Shown: positions 1 through 8,668 of the stretch, one piece after another
Numbering within the stretch: position 1 is the first letter of the stretch
Layout of the letters: every line of letters starts with the position of its first letter
Assembly: GCF_008704655.1 (NCBI RefSeq)
Contig: NZ_CP023688.1
Coordinates: 4,898,001-4,962,000 of the forward strand
Reading direction: 5' to 3'
DNA from: Streptomyces rimosus
GTDB taxonomy: Bacteria > Actinomycetota > Actinomycetes > Streptomycetales > Streptomycetaceae
DNA length: 64,000 nucleotides
Notes under the pieces: generated by a model
What the model was told of the DNA's origin: nothing
What the model saw: the letters and a program-made list of their open reading frames with translations, nothing else
The model's database searches: none
Program-made: the position numbers and the translations under genes

Positions 1-76
1 TGACGTCGGACCCCGGGCCACCCACGGTCATCGCGTCGGCAAGCCGGTTGCGGTCCGGGCGGAGGCGGCGGCCTGA
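1..76 (+). CDS. C-terminal tail of an upstream gene (partial)
   Basis: An open frame runs from the window edge and ends in TGA at 74-76, reading DVGPRATHGHRVGKPVAVRA and four further residues. The last base of the stop is the first base of the ATG at 76, a 1-nt overlap typical of translational coupling. Too little is visible to assign a function. It could be chance, but the coupling to the next small gene supports it. Confidence 0.4.
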   Translation, partial: DVGPRATHGHRVGKPVAVRAEAAA

Positions 77-354
77 TGAGTGCAGCGAAGAACGGACCGG
101 GCGCCGTGCGTGTCAGCCGCGTCCCCAGCAAGCCCCTACGACGCGAAGAAGACGGGAACTTCGCCATCGACCTGTGGGTGCGCCGTGACGGCGCTTTCAT
201 CTCCGATATCGCGCTGCATCTTTCACCCGCCGAGGCGGAGTCACTGCACGTTCAGCTCTGTTACGCGCTGGACGACGAGACCGCGGCTCTGATCACTCCT
301 GCGGACTTGCTTCCCGATTGCCGGAAGGGAGCCCGCGCGGCGCGACGCCGCTGA
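76..354 (+). CDS. small hypothetical protein, 92 aa
   Basis: I do not recognise this protein. It is 92 aa, starts at an ATG overlapping the stop of the preceding frame, and ends 24 bp before a strong hairpin. The middle (about residues 28-60) is hydrophobic and polar mixed, with a DLWVRRDGAFISDIALHLSP segment that looks like a small beta-alpha fold, followed by an acidic stretch. The C-terminus is basic (KGARAARRR). No signal peptide or membrane helix is evident. It probably forms an operon with the upstream partial gene and is separated from hsdR by the hairpin at 379-413, so a restriction-related role is not supported. Confidence 0.55.
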   Translation: MSAAKNGPGAVRVSRVPSKPLRREEDGNFAIDLWVRRDGAFISDIALHLSPAEAESLHVQLCYALDDETAALITPADLLPDCRKGARAARRR

Positions 355-378
355 CCGCGAAGAAGCGCAGATCGCACA

Positions 379-413
379 CCTTGTGGCCCGCGACCCGGTC
401 GCGGGCCACAAGG
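379..413. terminator. hairpin terminator between small ORF and hsdR
   Basis: A perfect 16-bp inverted repeat (CCTTGTGGCCCGCGAC / GTCGCGGGCCACAAGG) encloses a 3-nt loop (CCG). There is no long T tract, which is common for Streptomyces terminators. It implies that hsdR is transcribed separately from the upstream genes. Confidence 0.75.
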
Positions 414-494
414 CCATGTCTCTCGTTCGCCCCTGACGCACAATGGACCCTCGCACGGTTCACCAGTACGTCGGTACGCAGGGGAGGCGCGGGC

Positions 495-3400
495 ATGGCT
501 GCGGAAACGGTCGGGGGGAAGACCGAGCAGGTCGAGGCGGAGAGACCGCTGTTGGACCATCTCAAGGCGATGGGGTGGCAGCACATCGAGGGGGCGCGGC
601 TCAAACAGTGGGGAGAGCGCGACGACTTCAGGGATGTGCTGCTGGACCGGCGGCTGCGGGCCGCCGTACGTCGGACCTCGCCCTGGATGACGGACGATGC
701 GCATACCGATGCCGCCGTTCTCCGGCTGCGTGGCGCCGCGCGCCACGTGTCGGCGCAGTCGCTGGTGCAGGCAAACCGGGACGCCACCGAACTCCTGCTG
801 CACGGTGTTCTGCACCCGGGCCCCGACGAGCACGATGTGAAGACGCAGTTTTTCGACTGGGCGCGCGAGGCGCTGGAGGGGAGCCGGGAGGAGGTCCTGG
901 CACGTAACGACTACCTCGTCGTGGATCAGTTGCGTGTGTGTGACGCCGATGGCAAGCCGGCCGTACTGGACCTCGTGCTGTTCGTGAACGGCATCCCGCT
1001 CGTCGTCATCGAATGCAAGTCGCCGGACGTACAGGATCCCCTCGGCAAGGCCGTTCGCGACCTGCGTGCCTACAGCGGACGTCCCCTGGACGACGACACC
1101 AGGAAGGGAGAGGGCGCGCCCCGTGGCATACCGCACCTGTTCGCCCCGGTGCAGTTACTGGTCGCCGCCGACGGAAGGCAAGCCGCGCTCGGCACGTACT
1201 CCTCGGCGGAGGAACACTACGCGTTGTGGCGCAGCGTCACCCCGGACTACAGCGATCCGGATATGCCGGGTGGTGACGGCACGCCGGCACTGCGCCGGGA
1301 GCTGCGCGGCTGGGGCCTGCTGGGAGCAGCGGAGCAGCCCACCCTGCAACAGAAACTGACCGCGATCGTCCTCAAGCCCGGCAATCTGCTCAACATCGTC
1401 CGGCACTACGTCTTCGAAAAGCCGCTCGGCGAGGACAAAGGCGCGGGGAAGAAGCAGGGAAAGGCCACCGAGGCCAAGACGGCCAAGGTCGTCTGCCGCC
1501 ATCAGCAGTACCGAGCCACGGAGAAGATCGTCGAGCGGTTGCGCTACCGCCCTAGCCGCGCCGTCACCGGCGGGGACCGGGACGAGCGCGGCGGAGTCAT
1601 CTGGCACACGCAGGGTGCGGGCAAGAGCTTCACCATGCAGTTCCTGGCCCGGCGCCTGCACATGAATCCGGATCCCGAGCTGAACGGCATCACCCTGGTC
1701 GCTGTTACGGACCGCAACGACCTCCAGCGGCAGCTTCGCAAGGCCGTGGAGCTCAGCGACTCGACCGTCCGTGAGGCCACGTCCAGGACGGACCTGGAAA
1801 AGCTGTTGCGTAGGGCAGGGCGCTACGGTGGGCGGTCGGTGATCTTCGCGACGATCCAGAAGTTCCTCGGGGACCTGGTACCCGGAGGCACGGATGGGGC
1901 GAGCGATACCGTTGACGGAAAAGACCGGGCACTGGACGAGGACTTCGACGAAGCGCGGCGGCGGCTCGCGGCGGGAGAGAACGCCCAGGAGGTCGCGGAT
2001 CCCACACCGGACGACAAGACTCTGGCCAAGGCCGAGCGGATCTTCCCCGAGTGCAGCGACTCGGATCGCGTCCTGGTTCTGGTCGATGAGGCCCACCGTT
2101 CCCATACCTCGGTCCTTCACGCCTGCCTGCGCAAGGCCCTGCCCAATGCCGCCCGGATCGGTTTCACCGGAACCCCGCTGATGGAGGGCAGGCTCACCGA
2201 CACCGGGCGCATCTTCGGTCTGGAACCGAGCACTGGACCAAGCGGTGACCCGGAGTTTCTCGACACGTACCGCATGGCGGAAGCCGAAGAGGACAAGGTC
2301 GTCGTGCCTGTCCGGTACGAGGGCCGTACCACCAAGGCCGAGGTGCGTGACAAGGAGCGGATGGACCAGTGCTTCGAAGACCTCATAGAGCCGCTGGAGG
2401 ATGCCGAGCAGGAACGGGTGAGGAAGAAGTACGGCACTCCGAGTTCACGGACGGTGGCCGAGTCGGTGCCGCTGATCCGGCGCAAGGCGGCCGACATGCT
2501 GGAGCACTACGTCACCGGCCCGCTCACGGGAGGGTTCAAGGCCCAGGTCGCCGTGGTCAGCAGACGGGCCGCCGTCCTGTATCGCAACGCCTTCCTGGAT
2601 GCCCGGGCGGATCTGCTTCGGCGCGTTGCGGAGTTCGACCGCAGCGGGCGACGAGAGGCCCTGCGGGACCGGGCCCCGGAGGCATATACCGTCGAAGAGG
2701 CGCTCTTGTTGCGTGCCTGGCAGTTTCAGGAGCTGTTGCGGCGTATTGAATTCGTGCCGGTGATTTCCGCCGGTTCGGAGCAGAAGGACGGGCTGTGGCG
2801 CGAGTGGACCGATGAGAAGAAGCAGCGCGAGCACATCGCGCGTTTCCTCGCGCCGTTTCCGCAGCTGCCACCGGAGAACCCGTGGGTCATCATGCCCCCA
2901 AGGGAGCCGGACCCGGTGCCGGCTGGTTCCGTCGGTGGGATGAACCCGTGGAGTGACCTGGTCTGGGACACCAAAGAGGAGAGCGACCCGCCACCCATCG
3001 CCTTCCTCATCGTGAAATCCATGTTGCTCACCGGCTTCGACGCTCCCATCGAGCAGGCGCTCTACCTGGACCGCCCCATCCGTGACGCGGAACTGCTCCA
3101 GGCGATCGCCAGGGTCAACCGTCCCGCCCGCCGCAAGACCGAGGGCCTGGTCGTCGACTACTACGGGGTTTTGTCCAACCTCGCGGTGACCTTGGCCGCC
3201 TACCAGGGAAACCCGCCCGCTCTGGACTCGCTGCGCAGCATGGCAGACGAGATCCCTGAGCTGAGCCGGACAGCGGATGCATTCCGCGACTTCCTTGCCG
3301 AAGCGGATATTGATGCCGAGAGCCTCACGACGCGTGCCGGCCTGGCGAGTGCTGTTCTCGCCTTGTCCGACCCCGGACAGCGGGCCGCGTTGGACGAGGC

Positions 3401-4214
3401 ACTCGGCGCTTTCCTGGGCGCCGTGGACCGCGTCCTGCCGCACGAGGGTGCCCTGGGGTACCTGCCCGACGTACGGACATGGAGTGCGCTCCAGATGCGC
3501 GTGCGCCGTCACTACCGGGACGACACCGGAGGCGGCTTCACGATGCGCGGCTATGGGCGCAAGGTACGGGCACTGATTGCCGACCACCTTGATGCGGTGG
3601 AAATATCACAGGCGATTCCGCCTGTGTCGATTCTCGCTGCCGACTTCGACGAGGCGGTCGCTACCCTGCCGGTGCGTGAGGCTGCTGCCGAACAGGTACA
3701 GGCTCTCCGCTACCACTTGGAGGAACGCCTGGCGGTGGAGGAGCGGAGCGTGTACCGGCAGCTCTCACAGGAGCTGGAACGGGTGCTGGAGGAGTTCGCC
3801 GGGCGCTGGGACACCATCGGCCAGAAGCTCGGCCCTCTGGTGGAGAGAGCCCGGCGTGCTGAGCAAAGTGACCCGACCGTTGCCCACCTGACTCGGATGG
3901 AACAACGGCTGTACGCGCTGCTCGGTGAGAAACTGGCGGGGAGTGAACTCCTGCACACTCCGGAACCGGAGGAGCTGCTTCGCCTTGTCGCCGAGGTCTA
4001 TGACGAGATCACCAGCCAGGCCCGGCTGGCATCGTTCGGTGGTGAGGACAGGCACATCACGGTCCTTGAGGCGCGCCTCTACGAACGACTGCGCGCGGCC
4101 GGGTACCGGCGTGGGGGCGAAGGGCGCGAGGAAGTGAAGAGGCTCGCGTCGACGCTCGCCGGATACGCCGCGCAGCACTTGAGTGCGTTCCGGGCGGAGG
4201 CACGGAGAGAATAG
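495..4214 (+). CDS. hsdR: type I restriction endonuclease subunit R (HsdR)
   Basis: This 1239-aa protein is the motor and nuclease subunit of a type I restriction system, which translocates and cuts unmodified DNA as a complex with HsdM and HsdS. A PD-(D/E)xK nuclease signature is visible as ..GIPLVVIECKSPD (E173, K175). The SF2 helicase part has Walker A QGAGKS (K377), DEAH at 531-534 and GFTGTPL just after. A Lys-rich segment follows the nuclease domain. The ATG at 495 is chosen because the homologous N-terminus begins at MAAETVGG; the open frame extends upstream to 318 across a terminator hairpin. An in-frame TTA codon lies at 1155-1157 (codon 221), so translation may depend on bldA tRNA. 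No hsdM or hsdS is present on the visible side, so partner genes must lie upstream or elsewhere. The metallopeptidase gene starts 4 bp downstream. Confidence 0.93.
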   Translation: MAAETVGGKTEQVEAERPLLDHLKAMGWQHIEGARLKQWGERDDFRDVLLDRRLRAAVRRTSPWMTDDAHTDAAVLRLRGAARHVSAQSLVQANRDATELLLHGVLHPGPDEHDVKTQFFDWAREALEGSREEVLARNDYLVVDQLRVCDADGKPAVLDLVLFVNGIPLVVIECKSPDVQDPLGKAVRDLRAYSGRPLDDDTRKGEGAPRGIPHLFAPVQLLVAADGRQAALGTYSSAEEHYALWRSVTPDYSDPDMPGGDGTPALRRELRGWGLLGAAEQPTLQQKLTAIVLKPGNLLNIVRHYVFEKPLGEDKGAGKKQGKATEAKTAKVVCRHQQYRATEKIVERLRYRPSRAVTGGDRDERGGVIWHTQGAGKSFTMQFLARRLHMNPDPELNGITLVAVTDRNDLQRQLRKAVELSDSTVREATSRTDLEKLLRRAGRYGGRSVIFATIQKFLGDLVPGGTDGASDTVDGKDRALDEDFDEARRRLAAGENAQEVADPTPDDKTLAKAERIFPECSDSDRVLVLVDEAHRSHTSVLHACLRKALPNAARIGFTGTPLMEGRLTDTGRIFGLEPSTGPSGDPEFLDTYRMAEAEEDKVVVPVRYEGRTTKAEVRDKERMDQCFEDLIEPLEDAEQERVRKKYGTPSSRTVAESVPLIRRKAADMLEHYVTGPLTGGFKAQVAVVSRRAAVLYRNAFLDARADLLRRVAEFDRSGRREALRDRAPEAYTVEEALLLRAWQFQELLRRIEFVPVISAGSEQKDGLWREWTDEKKQREHIARFLAPFPQLPPENPWVIMPPREPDPVPAGSVGGMNPWSDLVWDTKEESDPPPIAFLIVKSMLLTGFDAPIEQALYLDRPIRDAELLQAIARVNRPARRKTEGLVVDYYGVLSNLAVTLAAYQGNPPALDSLRSMADEIPELSRTADAFRDFLAEADIDAESLTTRAGLASAVLALSDPGQRAALDEALGAFLGAVDRVLPHEGALGYLPDVRTWSALQMRVRRHYRDDTGGGFTMRGYGRKVRALIADHLDAVEISQAIPPVSILAADFDEAVATLPVREAAAEQVQALRYHLEERLAVEERSVYRQLSQELERVLEEFAGRWDTIGQKLGPLVERARRAEQSDPTVAHLTRMEQRLYALLGEKLAGSELLHTPEPEELLRLVAEVYDEITSQARLASFGGEDRHITVLEARLYERLRAAGYRRGGEGREEVKRLASTLAGYAAQHLSAFRAEARRE

Positions 4215-4218
4215 GTAC

Positions 4219-5040
4219 ATGTCTTCCCAGCCCGCTCGTCCACCGGCCTGCCCCGGGGAGCCCGTACTCACAGAGAACGGGGCCATGGTCGTGGACGGGC
4301 GGGAGCTGAGGGTACGGATCAGCCTCCGCCGTCGGCGCTTGGGCCTGACAGTCGAACGGGACGGGACCCTCACCCTGCACGTACCGGATGGGTGTGGAGC
4401 CCAGCGGGTCGAAGAGTTCGTGCGTGCCAGCAGAGCCTGGATCGACGACAAGATACGTCTCAGTGGCGAGCGCCGCCAACTGCACCCTGTGCGTACCCTG
4501 CGCAATGGTGAGGTCCATCGCTACCTGGGGCGAGACTATCGGCTTCTCATCGTCGATGATCAGCTGGACGCGGCGGCCGCCTCGGTGGATGAGGGACCAG
4601 GGGCCGTCGTCCGGTTGGTGGCGGGGCGGCTTCGTTTGGACGGTACGGTTGCTGCCGACCCGAAGCGTGCACGGAAGGCTATCGCCGACTGGTACAGCCG
4701 GGCGGGGCAGCGTTGGATACGAGGACGGCTCCAGCCGTGGGCTGCCAGGATGGACGTATCGGAACCGGCAGTACATGTCCGTGACCTGGGGCGCCGGTGG
4801 GGAAGTTATCGATCTGGTCCGGCCGTTGATGGAGTGATCTCACTGCATTGGGCAACCTTCCAATTGCCGATCCATCTAGTCGACTATGTCGTGGCGCACG
4901 AACTGGCGCATGTGCGGGTCTCCGGGCATGGCCCGGCTTACTGGCGCTTGCTGGGTAGGGCGCTGCCGGAGTGCCGTCAGCTGAAGGAAGAACTCGACGA
5001 ACTCGGGCGAAGGGTGTGGATGGGGGACCTGGGCTGCTGA
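4219..5040 (+). CDS. DUF45/WLM-type zinc metallopeptidase (YgjP-like)
   Basis: This 273-aa soluble protein has an all-beta N-terminal half and a zincin motif near the C-terminus: HELAHVRVSGHGPAYW, with H227, E228, H231 and H237 as likely zinc ligands and catalytic Glu. That pattern (HExxH-x5-H) is typical of the YgjP/DUF45 (M48-like) family. The ATG at 4219 lies 4 bp after the hsdR stop, so the two genes are probably co-transcribed; an in-frame ATG at 4183 would overlap hsdR. Metallopeptidases of this family are frequently encoded beside type I restriction genes, but what they cleave is not established. The role here is inferred only from position and motif. Confidence 0.85.
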   Translation: MSSQPARPPACPGEPVLTENGAMVVDGRELRVRISLRRRRLGLTVERDGTLTLHVPDGCGAQRVEEFVRASRAWIDDKIRLSGERRQLHPVRTLRNGEVHRYLGRDYRLLIVDDQLDAAAASVDEGPGAVVRLVAGRLRLDGTVAADPKRARKAIADWYSRAGQRWIRGRLQPWAARMDVSEPAVHVRDLGRRWGSYRSGPAVDGVISLHWATFQLPIHLVDYVVAHELAHVRVSGHGPAYWRLLGRALPECRQLKEELDELGRRVWMGDLGC

Positions 5041-5168
5041 ATTTATGAAGCCAGGTCCCTGAGCCGCGGCCCCGCTCCATCACGGAGTGGGGATGCGGCT
5101 CGTGAAGTTTGCGGGTCTCTCGGTCCACGCCGCTGATCCGGCTCCGCCATGGCCCGCATGGGCCGACA

Positions 5169-6947
5169 TCAGTTCCTCTTCGTATACGTCAGCGTCGCCT
5201 TGCCGTTGTCGAAGACGCGGCGGAGCTTGCCGTCGGAGTGGATGCGCAGGGTGCTGGGGGAGCCCGGCTGGCAGGCGGTCGCCGGGCCCGCCACGACCGT
5301 GGTCGGGCCGAGGCGCAGCGGCGGGCCGGCGTTCATGAGGATGGCCTTGAACTCGCAGTGGTAGGTGGCGCCGTTCGCTTCCATGGCCATGACGGTGTCG
5401 CCGGTCTCGCCCTGGGTGAGGGTGAAGCGGTAGGCGGGGCCGCCCTTGACGCTCTTGGACTCCCACTCGCCCAGGAACTTCTGCGGGATGCTGCCGGGCT
5501 CCTTGCCGGCCGCCTTGCCGACCTTGCCGTCCGCGGCCACCGTACCGCCGTCGGCCTTCGCGGGCGTCTCTTCGCCGTCGGGGCTGAACAGGACGTAGGC
5601 GATGCCGATGCCGGCGGTGGCCAGGCCGAGGCCGATGGCGGCGGCCAGACCGGCGGCGCGGGTGCGGCCGGTGCGGCCGGAGCGCCCCGTACTGCCGCGG
5701 CCGGCGGGGCTCTTGCGGCGGGGTGCGTGGGCGTGGGAGGCGCCGCCGGAGCGCGGGGGCGGGGTGGCGGCGGAGGCGGCCGGCGAGGGCGCGTGGGCCG
5801 GTGTGTACGCGGGCTGGGCCGCCTGGACGGTGGTGGGGGCCGACGCGAAAGCCGCGGCGGGTGTGGGGGCGGGCGTGGGGGTCTGTTCCTGGGCCGCCTC
5901 GTGGTGGCCCCAGGATCTCTCGCCGTTCTCCCAGGAGCGGCCGGGGGCACCGTACGACCCGCTGGGGTCCTGGTGGCTCCCCTCGCTTGCGCCGGAGTCC
6001 TCGTACGCCCCGTTGGGGTTCTCCGCGTCGAGCAGTTCGACCGCGTGCCGCCCCAGCTCGGCTATCAGCGCGCCCGGCAGCCAGGGCTCGTGCGCGTCGT
6101 CGTCGGATCTGGTGTACGCGATGAGCTGGTCCGGCGTCGGGCGCTGCGCCGGGTCCTTGGCCAGGCAGGCCGCGACCAGGCTGTGCAGCCCGTACGGCAG
6201 CCCGGTCAGATCGGGGTCCTCCTGGGCGATGCGGTACATCAGCGCGTGTACCCCGCTGTCCGACCCGCCGAACGGCAGCCGTCCGGTCGCCGCGAACATC
6301 AGCACCGAGCCGAGGCAGAAGACGTCGGTGGCCGGGGTGACCGGCCGCCCGCGCACCTGCTCGGGCGACATGAAGCCGGGGGAGCCGACGGCCTGGTTGG
6401 TGCGGGTGAGCCCGCCGCCGACGGTCACCGCCTCCAGCGCCCGCGCGATGCCGAAGTCGATGACCTTCGGGCCGTCGATGGTGAGCAGGATGTTGGACGG
6501 CTTGAGGTCGCGGTGCACGATCCCGGCGGCGTGGATGCTGCGCAGCGCGCCCGCCAGGCCGCCGGCGAGGATGCGTACAGAGCGCTCGGGCAGCGGCGTA
6601 CGGCCCTCGGTGATCACCTGCCGGAGCGAGGGGCCCGCGATGTACCCGGTGGCGACCCACGGCGTCTCGGCCTCGGTGTCGGCGTCCAGCACCGGCGCCG
6701 TCCACTCGCCGCCGACCCGCCGCGCGGCCTGCACCTCGTGCCGGAAGCGGGCCCGGAAGTCGTCCTGGCCCGACAGCTCGGTCTTGACCAGCTTGACGGC
6801 GACCGTGCGGCCCCGGTCGGAGCGGGCGAGGTAGACCCGGCCCATCCCGCCCTCGCCCAGCCGTCCCAGCAGCCGGTACGCCCCGATCCGCGGCGGGTCC
6901 TGGGGGCCGAGCTGCCCGAGGCGGCCGCGCTCTGCGCGCTCATTCAC
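5169..6947 (-). CDS. membrane-anchored Ser/Thr protein kinase
   Basis: This 592-aa protein carries a Hanks-type kinase domain at about residues 20-290: glycine loop GEGGMG (31-36), ATP-binding K52, catalytic HRDLKPSN starting at H145, DFG at 164-166 and SPEQ after it. A Pro/Ala-rich linker follows, then a transmembrane helix (AAAIGLGLATAGIGIAYVLF) and an extracellular domain of about 150 residues with two Cys residues near its end. There are no PASTA repeats; the extracellular part presumably senses an unknown ligand. The start is GTG at 6947. It is on the same strand as marR and the DJ-1 gene but 231 bp downstream, and is probably a separate unit. Confidence 0.93.
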   Translation of the reverse strand: MNERAERGRLGQLGPQDPPRIGAYRLLGRLGEGGMGRVYLARSDRGRTVAVKLVKTELSGQDDFRARFRHEVQAARRVGGEWTAPVLDADTEAETPWVATGYIAGPSLRQVITEGRTPLPERSVRILAGGLAGALRSIHAAGIVHRDLKPSNILLTIDGPKVIDFGIARALEAVTVGGGLTRTNQAVGSPGFMSPEQVRGRPVTPATDVFCLGSVLMFAATGRLPFGGSDSGVHALMYRIAQEDPDLTGLPYGLHSLVAACLAKDPAQRPTPDQLIAYTRSDDDAHEPWLPGALIAELGRHAVELLDAENPNGAYEDSGASEGSHQDPSGSYGAPGRSWENGERSWGHHEAAQEQTPTPAPTPAAAFASAPTTVQAAQPAYTPAHAPSPAASAATPPPRSGGASHAHAPRRKSPAGRGSTGRSGRTGRTRAAGLAAAIGLGLATAGIGIAYVLFSPDGEETPAKADGGTVAADGKVGKAAGKEPGSIPQKFLGEWESKSVKGGPAYRFTLTQGETGDTVMAMEANGATYHCEFKAILMNAGPPLRLGPTTVVAGPATACQPGSPSTLRIHSDGKLRRVFDNGKATLTYTKRN

Positions 6948-7178
6948 GTTCCGCTTGCCCTTTCACCTTGTTCGCCCTGTGCTCCCGGACGTTCCCTGCG
7001 GGGACGGTGCCGCAGACGCGAACGTTCTGGACGACGCCGCCGGTTTCGGTTCGGTTCCCCGGTGTCCGTACCGGCCGTGGTCGGGCAGAGTGGCGCGTGG
7101 TGCGTGGCGGAAGGGATCGGTCGGCCGGGCGGGCCGGGAGGGGACTTCGGGACGGCAGGCAGGACGCGGGACGAGACC

Positions 7179-7667
7179 TCAGTGACCGAGGTTATCGAGC
7201 GCCCGGGAGAGCGTCTCCACCGCCTCCATGACCGTACGGAACTGCGCAGGTCCGCCCAGCTGTTCGGACAGCTCGGCGGCGAACTCGCCGTGACCCGGGG
7301 CGATCCGCTGCAAAGCGGACAGACCGTCAGCCGTGAGCGCGAGCAACTTGGCGCGGCGGTGGGCGGGGTTGGGCCGGTACTCGGCCAGCCCCTCGGCCAC
7401 CACCAGGTCCGCGACCCGCTGCACGCTCTGCCGGGTGATGCCCATCGCCCGCGCGATCCCGGCGACCGGCAGCGGCCCGCCCGTCACCGCGCCGAGCACC
7501 TGCCACCGGGCGGTGGTCAGCCCGGCCGGGCGGGCCAGCTTCTCCGACACGGCGAGGAACTGGCCGTTGAGGCGGAAGACGCCGAGGGCGGTGCGGCTGA
7601 GGAGGTCCGGCGTGCTGGGCGGGGCGTCCTCGGGTGCGGCGCCCGGCTCCGGTGCGGGCCCGGTCAC
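7179..7667 (-). CDS. MarR-family transcriptional regulator
   Basis: This 162-aa winged-helix repressor reads GLTTARWQVLGAVTGGPLPV then IARAMGITRQSVQRVADLV (recognition helix) and a wing with NPAHRRAKLLALT. Those are standard MarR features. The GTG start overlaps the TGA of the upstream DJ-1-like gene by 4 nt (GTGA), so the two are translationally coupled. Two palindromes upstream of the operon (8400-8434) are the obvious candidate operators, implying autoregulation. MarR proteins usually respond to small phenolic or oxidative ligands; the ligand is unknown. The Pro/Ala-rich N-terminal 20 residues are poorly conserved-looking and a slightly later start cannot be excluded. Confidence 0.9.
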   Translation of the reverse strand: MTGPAPEPGAAPEDAPPSTPDLLSRTALGVFRLNGQFLAVSEKLARPAGLTTARWQVLGAVTGGPLPVAGIARAMGITRQSVQRVADLVVAEGLAEYRPNPAHRRAKLLALTADGLSALQRIAPGHGEFAAELSEQLGGPAQFRTVMEAVETLSRALDNLGH

Positions 7668-8347
7668 GTCGTGGGCTCCGTCGTCCGGACCTCCGCCGCC
7701 TGCCCGGCCGCCATCAGGACGGGGAAGGCGCTCGCGTCCGAGTGGCGGAAGAGGCGGAACCACGCGTCGAGCACCTGCGGTTCCATCACGTCCAGTTCGG
7801 CGAGGATCTCCCGGGCGAAGGCGACCGGTTCGGTCGGCCCGGCGGTGATCAGGCCGCGGTCGCGCACCGCGTCCGCGTCGCGGTAGTGGGCGCCGCCCCG
7901 GTACCCGTCCTGCGCGGCGAGGTAGTCGGCGACGCCGCTGGTGTGCGTACGGTCGTCGAGCAGCCCCTCGCGGGCCAGTCCGGCGGTGGCACCGCAGATG
8001 GCGGCGACCGGAACGCCCGCGTCCAGGAACGCGCGGGCCTTGCGGGCGAACGGGTCGAGACTCTCGCCCGCGTCCCACAGGCCGGCCCCGGGGAGGATCA
8101 GCAGCGCGCTGTCCTCGGGGTCCAGGGCGTCGAGCGCGAGGTCGGGCGTGATCCGCAGCCCGCCCATGGTGGTCACCGGGCGCCCGTCCCCGAGGCCGAC
8201 GGTCACGACGTCGAAGCCGGTCCGGCCGGAGCGGAAGGCGTCGCCCGTACGGAGGCGGGTCACGGCGTGGCCGTACTCCCAGTCGGCGAGGGTGTCGTAG
8301 ACGGCGAGGTGGACGGTGGTGCGGGGCCGTGCGGTCGTACGGGTCAT
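7664..8347 (-). CDS. DJ-1/PfpI-family protein (glutamine amidotransferase-like fold)
   Basis: This 227-aa protein starts with a beta strand (VHLAVYDTLADWEYGHAV) and has the nucleophile elbow VPVAAICGATAGLA with C118; E24 is in the position of the acidic residue of the DJ-1 family. Members act as proteases, glyoxalases, chaperones or isocyanide hydratases, so the exact reaction cannot be told. It is the first gene of a two-gene operon with marR (4-nt overlap). Two palindromes 53-87 bp upstream of the start likely bind MarR. A stress- or electrophile-induced role is an inference. Confidence 0.85.
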   Translation of the reverse strand: MTRTTARPRTTVHLAVYDTLADWEYGHAVTRLRTGDAFRSGRTGFDVVTVGLGDGRPVTTMGGLRITPDLALDALDPEDSALLILPGAGLWDAGESLDPFARKARAFLDAGVPVAAICGATAGLAREGLLDDRTHTSGVADYLAAQDGYRGGAHYRDADAVRDRGLITAGPTEPVAFAREILAELDVMEPQVLDAWFRLFRHSDASAFPVLMAAGQAAEVRTTEPTT

Positions 8348-8399
8348 GGTGACTCCCCTGGAGAGCGGGCCGTGTCGCGTGCCGCGACGCCGTGTCCGA

Positions 8400-8434
8400 T
8401 GACAGAATGCTGTCTTAATGACAGAAGGCTGTCA
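8400..8434. promoter_or_regulatory. tandem palindromes, probable MarR operators
   Basis: Two near-identical palindromes, GACAGAATGCTGTC (8401-8414) and TGACAGAAGGCTGTCA (8419-8434), lie 19 bp apart centre to centre, about two helical turns. They sit just upstream of the DJ-1/marR operon and are the only such motif I see nearby. The pairing with a MarR gene makes autoregulation likely. The remaining intergenic sequence up to 8668 shows no gene. Confidence 0.7.
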
Positions 8435-8668
8435 ATGGGGAGGCATCGCTGTAGGGAGGCTTCCGTCGTACGGGCGGGCCCCTCCGCCCGGCCAGGTAAA
8501 ACGCCTCACCTAGCAAAGTCGGACCGAGTCGCCCCACTCCCTCCCGCCCCCCGGAACCTTTCCGCACCCCCGCTCGTACGACCTCAGAGCGCGGCCACCG
8601 CAGCCGTCTCCGCACGATCACCGATCCCCCGCGCACCCGCGGCCCCGTCCCCCGTCCGAGGAGACCGT

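Noticed and set aside
318-494. N-terminal extension of HsdR from 318
   Set aside because: The frame is open but crosses a terminator hairpin and lacks HsdR-like sequence before MAAETVGG.
5109-7886. 925-codon plus-strand frame
   Set aside because: It is antisense to the Ser/Thr kinase and marR genes, which have clear motifs.
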